Shown here: in pieces, positions 6,184 to 8,215 of the stretch
Layout: each line of letters opens with the position of its first letter
How positions within the stretch are numbered: the stretch's first letter is position 1
Assembly: GCA_030598645.1 (NCBI GenBank)
Contig: JAUVPN010000109.1
Span: 1 to 8,215 of the forward strand
Length of the DNA stretch: 8,215 nucleotides
Reading direction: 5' to 3'
Source of the DNA: Hyphomicrobium sp.
GTDB lineage: Bacteria > Pseudomonadota > Alphaproteobacteria > Rhizobiales > Hyphomicrobiaceae
Notes under the pieces: generated by a model
Told to the model about the DNA's origin: nothing
Database searches by the model: none
The model's input: only the letters and a program-made list of their open reading frames with translations
Translations under genes and position numbers: made by a program

Positions 6184-7626
6184 TCAAAGCGGCTTGTAAT
6201 GCCGCGTAATCGAGGTCGAAGGCTGCAGATATTCTGGATCACCCGGATCAACCATGATGTTCTTGTAAATAAGACCGTCTTTCATGATCAAGTGCAGTTT
6301 GTTTTCATCAAGAATGACATTGATGTCTTCAACCGGGTTTTCGTCCCACAGCAGACTGTCGGCATAGGAATCCGGTGCGATGGTGCCAAGAGCATATGTC
6401 GGATAGGGATCAAGCGGGCCGGACCATTTGAGGACCTTGCCAGCATTGCCCGTGTGCATTTTCCAAACATGGGCTGGCGGGTAGCCAGCCTCATTTACCT
6501 TACAGGTGATGTCCTCTTTTCGTTTTTCCTGAAGGCCTTGGCCAAACATATCAGCCCCGCCAGTCATGAACACGTTGTGCTTAAGCATCAATTCTGCGGC
6601 GTTTCTAGCCCCTTTGCCGACCGAAACACCTTTGAGTTTCTGCTCGTGAGTAAAGAATTCTGGCATGGACTCATAGGAACCAAAGGAATTTACCGACATA
6701 AAGCACTGGAAGCTCCAGACGATCTCCTCACCCTTGGCGGCCATTTGCTTCACAATATCTTCCGAAACAAGGAAGCCATGTTCAAAGCTTCGGACACCAG
6801 CGTCCAGCGCGCGTTGATAGGATTTGTCGTTATAAGCGTGAATGGCGACATAGGTGCCGTAATCGGTTGCGATCTCAACAGCGGCTTCCATCTCTTCTTG
6901 TGTGGCGCCCAAGATCTCTAGCGGATCAAAACGGCTGGCCACACCACCGCCCGCCATGATCTTGGTGAAGTGGGCGCCGTTGCGATAATTGCGGCGCGAT
7001 CCTTCGATGACGTCGTCCCGGTTATTGACGATCATGGAGTGCTGGATTTGCGCACCATAGTCGGATACCTCCATGTCGTTCCGATCACCCCAATCGCCAT
7101 GTCCGCCAGTGTGGCTAAGAACCGCACCTGAGGTATAGATGCGTGGGGCAACTAGAAGTCCGCGCTGCACCGCCCTTGCGAGTCCGCGCGTGTTACCAGC
7201 GATTTCGCGAACTGTTGTGATGCCTTTCATCAAGGCGTCATCACGCAGACCTTGCGCGGCCATAGCGCCACCGCCCGGACCGTCCCATTCGTCTTGATAG
7301 GTATTTGAGCCCTCGGGAGTGAAGAACACGCTGTGTGTGTGCATGTCGATTAGGCCGGGCGTCATCGTCTTACCGGTGGCGTCCACGACGAAGGCGTCGG
7401 GCACATCGATCGGGTCGGTGGAAACGGTGGTGATGACGTTCCCTTCAACAAGGACATTGGCATCCTCGATCAGGTCTTCATTGAAGCCGTCAAACACATC
7501 GACATTGGTGAAGAGGATTTGCTGTTTGGGCTTCTCTTCGGCTGCAAGAACAGGTGCGGTGAGCACAGCCACCATGCTCAGGCATGCAATGAGGCTCGCT
7601 GCTATACATGTCTTGAGTGGGTACAT
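6184..7626 (-). CDS. Exported metal-dependent amidohydrolase (COG1228 type)
   Basis: A 480-residue binuclear amidohydrolase-superfamily enzyme with an N-terminal signal peptide (residues 1-29, cleavage near VLAA), so it should act in the periplasm or outside. The flanking beta-sandwich opens at about 37 (ILFTNVDVFDG), and the TIM barrel shows the full ligand set: HxH in GLIDMHTHS (H96, H98), the carbamylated lysine in FTKIMAGGG (K222), H263 in AIHAYN, H283 in FEHGF, and the catalytic aspartate in MTGGAD (D359). The C-terminal part returns to the sandwich with LGTIAPDSYADSLLWDENPVEDI. Relatives include imidazolonepropionase-like and Xaa-Pro dipeptidase-like hydrolases acting on cyclic amides or peptide bonds; the exact substrate is not determined. 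The start at 7626 has GAGGAAC seven bases upstream. It follows a DUF2092 gene and precedes an OprB porin in the same direction, pointing to a shared envelope pathway. All metal ligands are intact, so it is probably active. Confidence 0.92.
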   Translation of the reverse strand: MYPLKTCIAASLIACLSMVAVLTAPVLAAEEKPKQQILFTNVDVFDGFNEDLIEDANVLVEGNVITTVSTDPIDVPDAFVVDATGKTMTPGLIDMHTHSVFFTPEGSNTYQDEWDGPGGGAMAAQGLRDDALMKGITTVREIAGNTRGLARAVQRGLLVAPRIYTSGAVLSHTGGHGDWGDRNDMEVSDYGAQIQHSMIVNNRDDVIEGSRRNYRNGAHFTKIMAGGGVASRFDPLEILGATQEEMEAAVEIATDYGTYVAIHAYNDKSYQRALDAGVRSFEHGFLVSEDIVKQMAAKGEEIVWSFQCFMSVNSFGSYESMPEFFTHEQKLKGVSVGKGARNAAELMLKHNVFMTGGADMFGQGLQEKRKEDITCKVNEAGYPPAHVWKMHTGNAGKVLKWSGPLDPYPTYALGTIAPDSYADSLLWDENPVEDINVILDENKLHLIMKDGLIYKNIMVDPGDPEYLQPSTSITRHYKPL

Positions 7627-7650
7627 TTTCCGTTCCTCACTTGGTAGTGT

Positions 7651-7664
7651 TGGGTTTGGACCCA
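7651..7664. repeat. Short perfect hairpin between DUF2092 and amidohydrolase genes
   Basis: TGGGT and ACCCA flank a four-base loop, about 28 bases after the DUF2092 stop and 25 bases before the amidohydrolase start. There is no T-tract. It may be an mRNA processing or stability hairpin within a shared transcript, or chance. Confidence 0.25.
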
Positions 7665-7692
7665 GGCATGCAGGGATTGAAGTGAAGGGGGG

Positions 7693-8215
7693 CTATTCCT
7701 TCACGTCCGGATTGACCTTGAACTGTTCCATTTTAGCATCCGCAGGGACGACTGCCTGGAACACCCAGTCTTCCACAGGCCCGTCAATCACCCAATTCGT
7801 GAAATGCGACAAGAATTCGGGCTGGCTCTCGATATCGACATAGGTGATCTCGTAGCGCAGCGGCAGCGGGGTCGCGCCAAGCTGAACCCAAATCTGGAAA
7901 TCGGTGCCCTGGCTCTCAAAGGAGAGGTGATGGGCCGGCGTACCGTCCACCAGCTTGACCCCCATATATTCAGCTGAGCGCAGAAACTCTTTGTAGTTTT
8001 TTGCGGAGTCCGTGTAGAGCAAATCGCCGAGCGAGAAGCGTGCATCGTATTTGTCGACAAGTTCGTCCATAGCGGCGTCGTTGGTGCCCTCGAATTCGAG
8101 CTCCTGATATGTCTTTGGATCAGTGAAAAGCTGGGTGAGTTTCTTGCCGTCAAACCAGATCTTTCGGCCCGACCCGTCATCGGTCACTTCCGATACATAA
8201 ACGCCCGTCGGTCGC
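7693..8215 (-). CDS. DUF2092 domain protein, 5' end cut by window
   Basis: The frame is open to the window edge. A GTG at 8187 can be called as a start, but upstream codons read RPTGVYVSEV, which is the interior of the DUF2092 domain, so this is a 5'-truncated view rather than a gene starting there. About 174 residues are visible. They show the family pattern: RP..V-V-E-TDDGSGRKIWFDGKKLTQLFTDPKTYQ, then the segment AMDELVDKYDARFSLGDLLYTD, then VDGTPAHHLSFESQGTDFQIWVQLGATPLPLRYEITY. The fold resembles periplasmic lipoprotein-sorting (LolA/RseB-like) beta sheets, which I infer from the alternating strands and not from a search. A signal peptide would lie outside the window. The gene is upstream of the exported amidohydrolase in the same direction, 66 bases apart. 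DUF2092 function is not established. Confidence 0.85.
   Translation of the reverse strand, partial: RPTGVYVSEVTDDGSGRKIWFDGKKLTQLFTDPKTYQELEFEGTNDAAMDELVDKYDARFSLGDLLYTDSAKNYKEFLRSAEYMGVKLVDGTPAHHLSFESQGTDFQIWVQLGATPLPLRYEITYVDIESQPEFLSHFTNWVIDGPVEDWVFQAVVPADAKMEQFKVNPDVKE

Noticed and set aside
6199..6921. Long plus-strand open frame of 240 residues
   Set aside because: It is antisense to the amidohydrolase, whose metal-binding motifs and C-terminal family pattern cover the same bases; it is a shadow frame.
8178..8187. GTG at 8187 as a true gene start for the DUF2092 protein
   Set aside because: The codons upstream remain open and encode conserved domain sequence, so it is an internal codon of a gene cut by the window edge.

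Overview
The window looks like alphaproteobacterial chromosome, most probably Hyphomicrobiales-like. The support is moderately GC-rich DNA, an OprB-type porin, a DUF502 protein, a P4-type integrase remnant, and a palindromic intergenic element (AATGTCCGCTT arms) of a sort I recall from rhizobial genomes. The assignment is inference; no species is claimed. Every convincing gene lies on the minus strand, so the biological reading order runs from high to low coordinates.

Right part (8215 to 4701): the 3' part of a DUF2092 protein is followed after 66 bases by an exported metal-dependent amidohydrolase of the COG1228 type, and after a further 112 bases by an OprB-family carbohydrate porin. All three are or appear to be envelope proteins in the same direction, with no obvious terminator between them. 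They may form one transcription unit that takes up a solute and processes it in the periplasm, but the substrate cannot be read from the sequence. Next (4487 to 3879) is a DUF502 inner-membrane protein.

Middle (about 3878 to 2416): a gene-poor, scarred stretch. It holds a palindromic repeat, a 3' half of tRNA-Arg(CCT) on the plus strand that looks like an attachment site, a tandem 10-mer repeat upstream of an integrase, and a P4-type tyrosine integrase that has lost its catalytic C-terminus. Just beyond the integrase is the 3' end of a second, different tRNA on the minus strand. This is best read as the remnant end of an integrative element or island that has decayed or recombined.

Left part (2313 to 1): a compact three-gene operon of an SxtJ-family membrane protein (142 aa), a 49-aa DUF5989 micro-protein, and a NodU/CmcH-type O-carbamoyltransferase that runs off the left edge. 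The 49-aa gene is too short for ordinary ORF calling but matches its family almost end to end. The same trio occurs as sxtI-sxtJ-sxtK in saxitoxin clusters and, without the toxin genes, in many bacteria. The role of the two small membrane proteins is unknown; they probably tether or assist the carbamoyltransferase at the membrane. The operon is the most interesting part of the window, together with its position beside an integrase scar.
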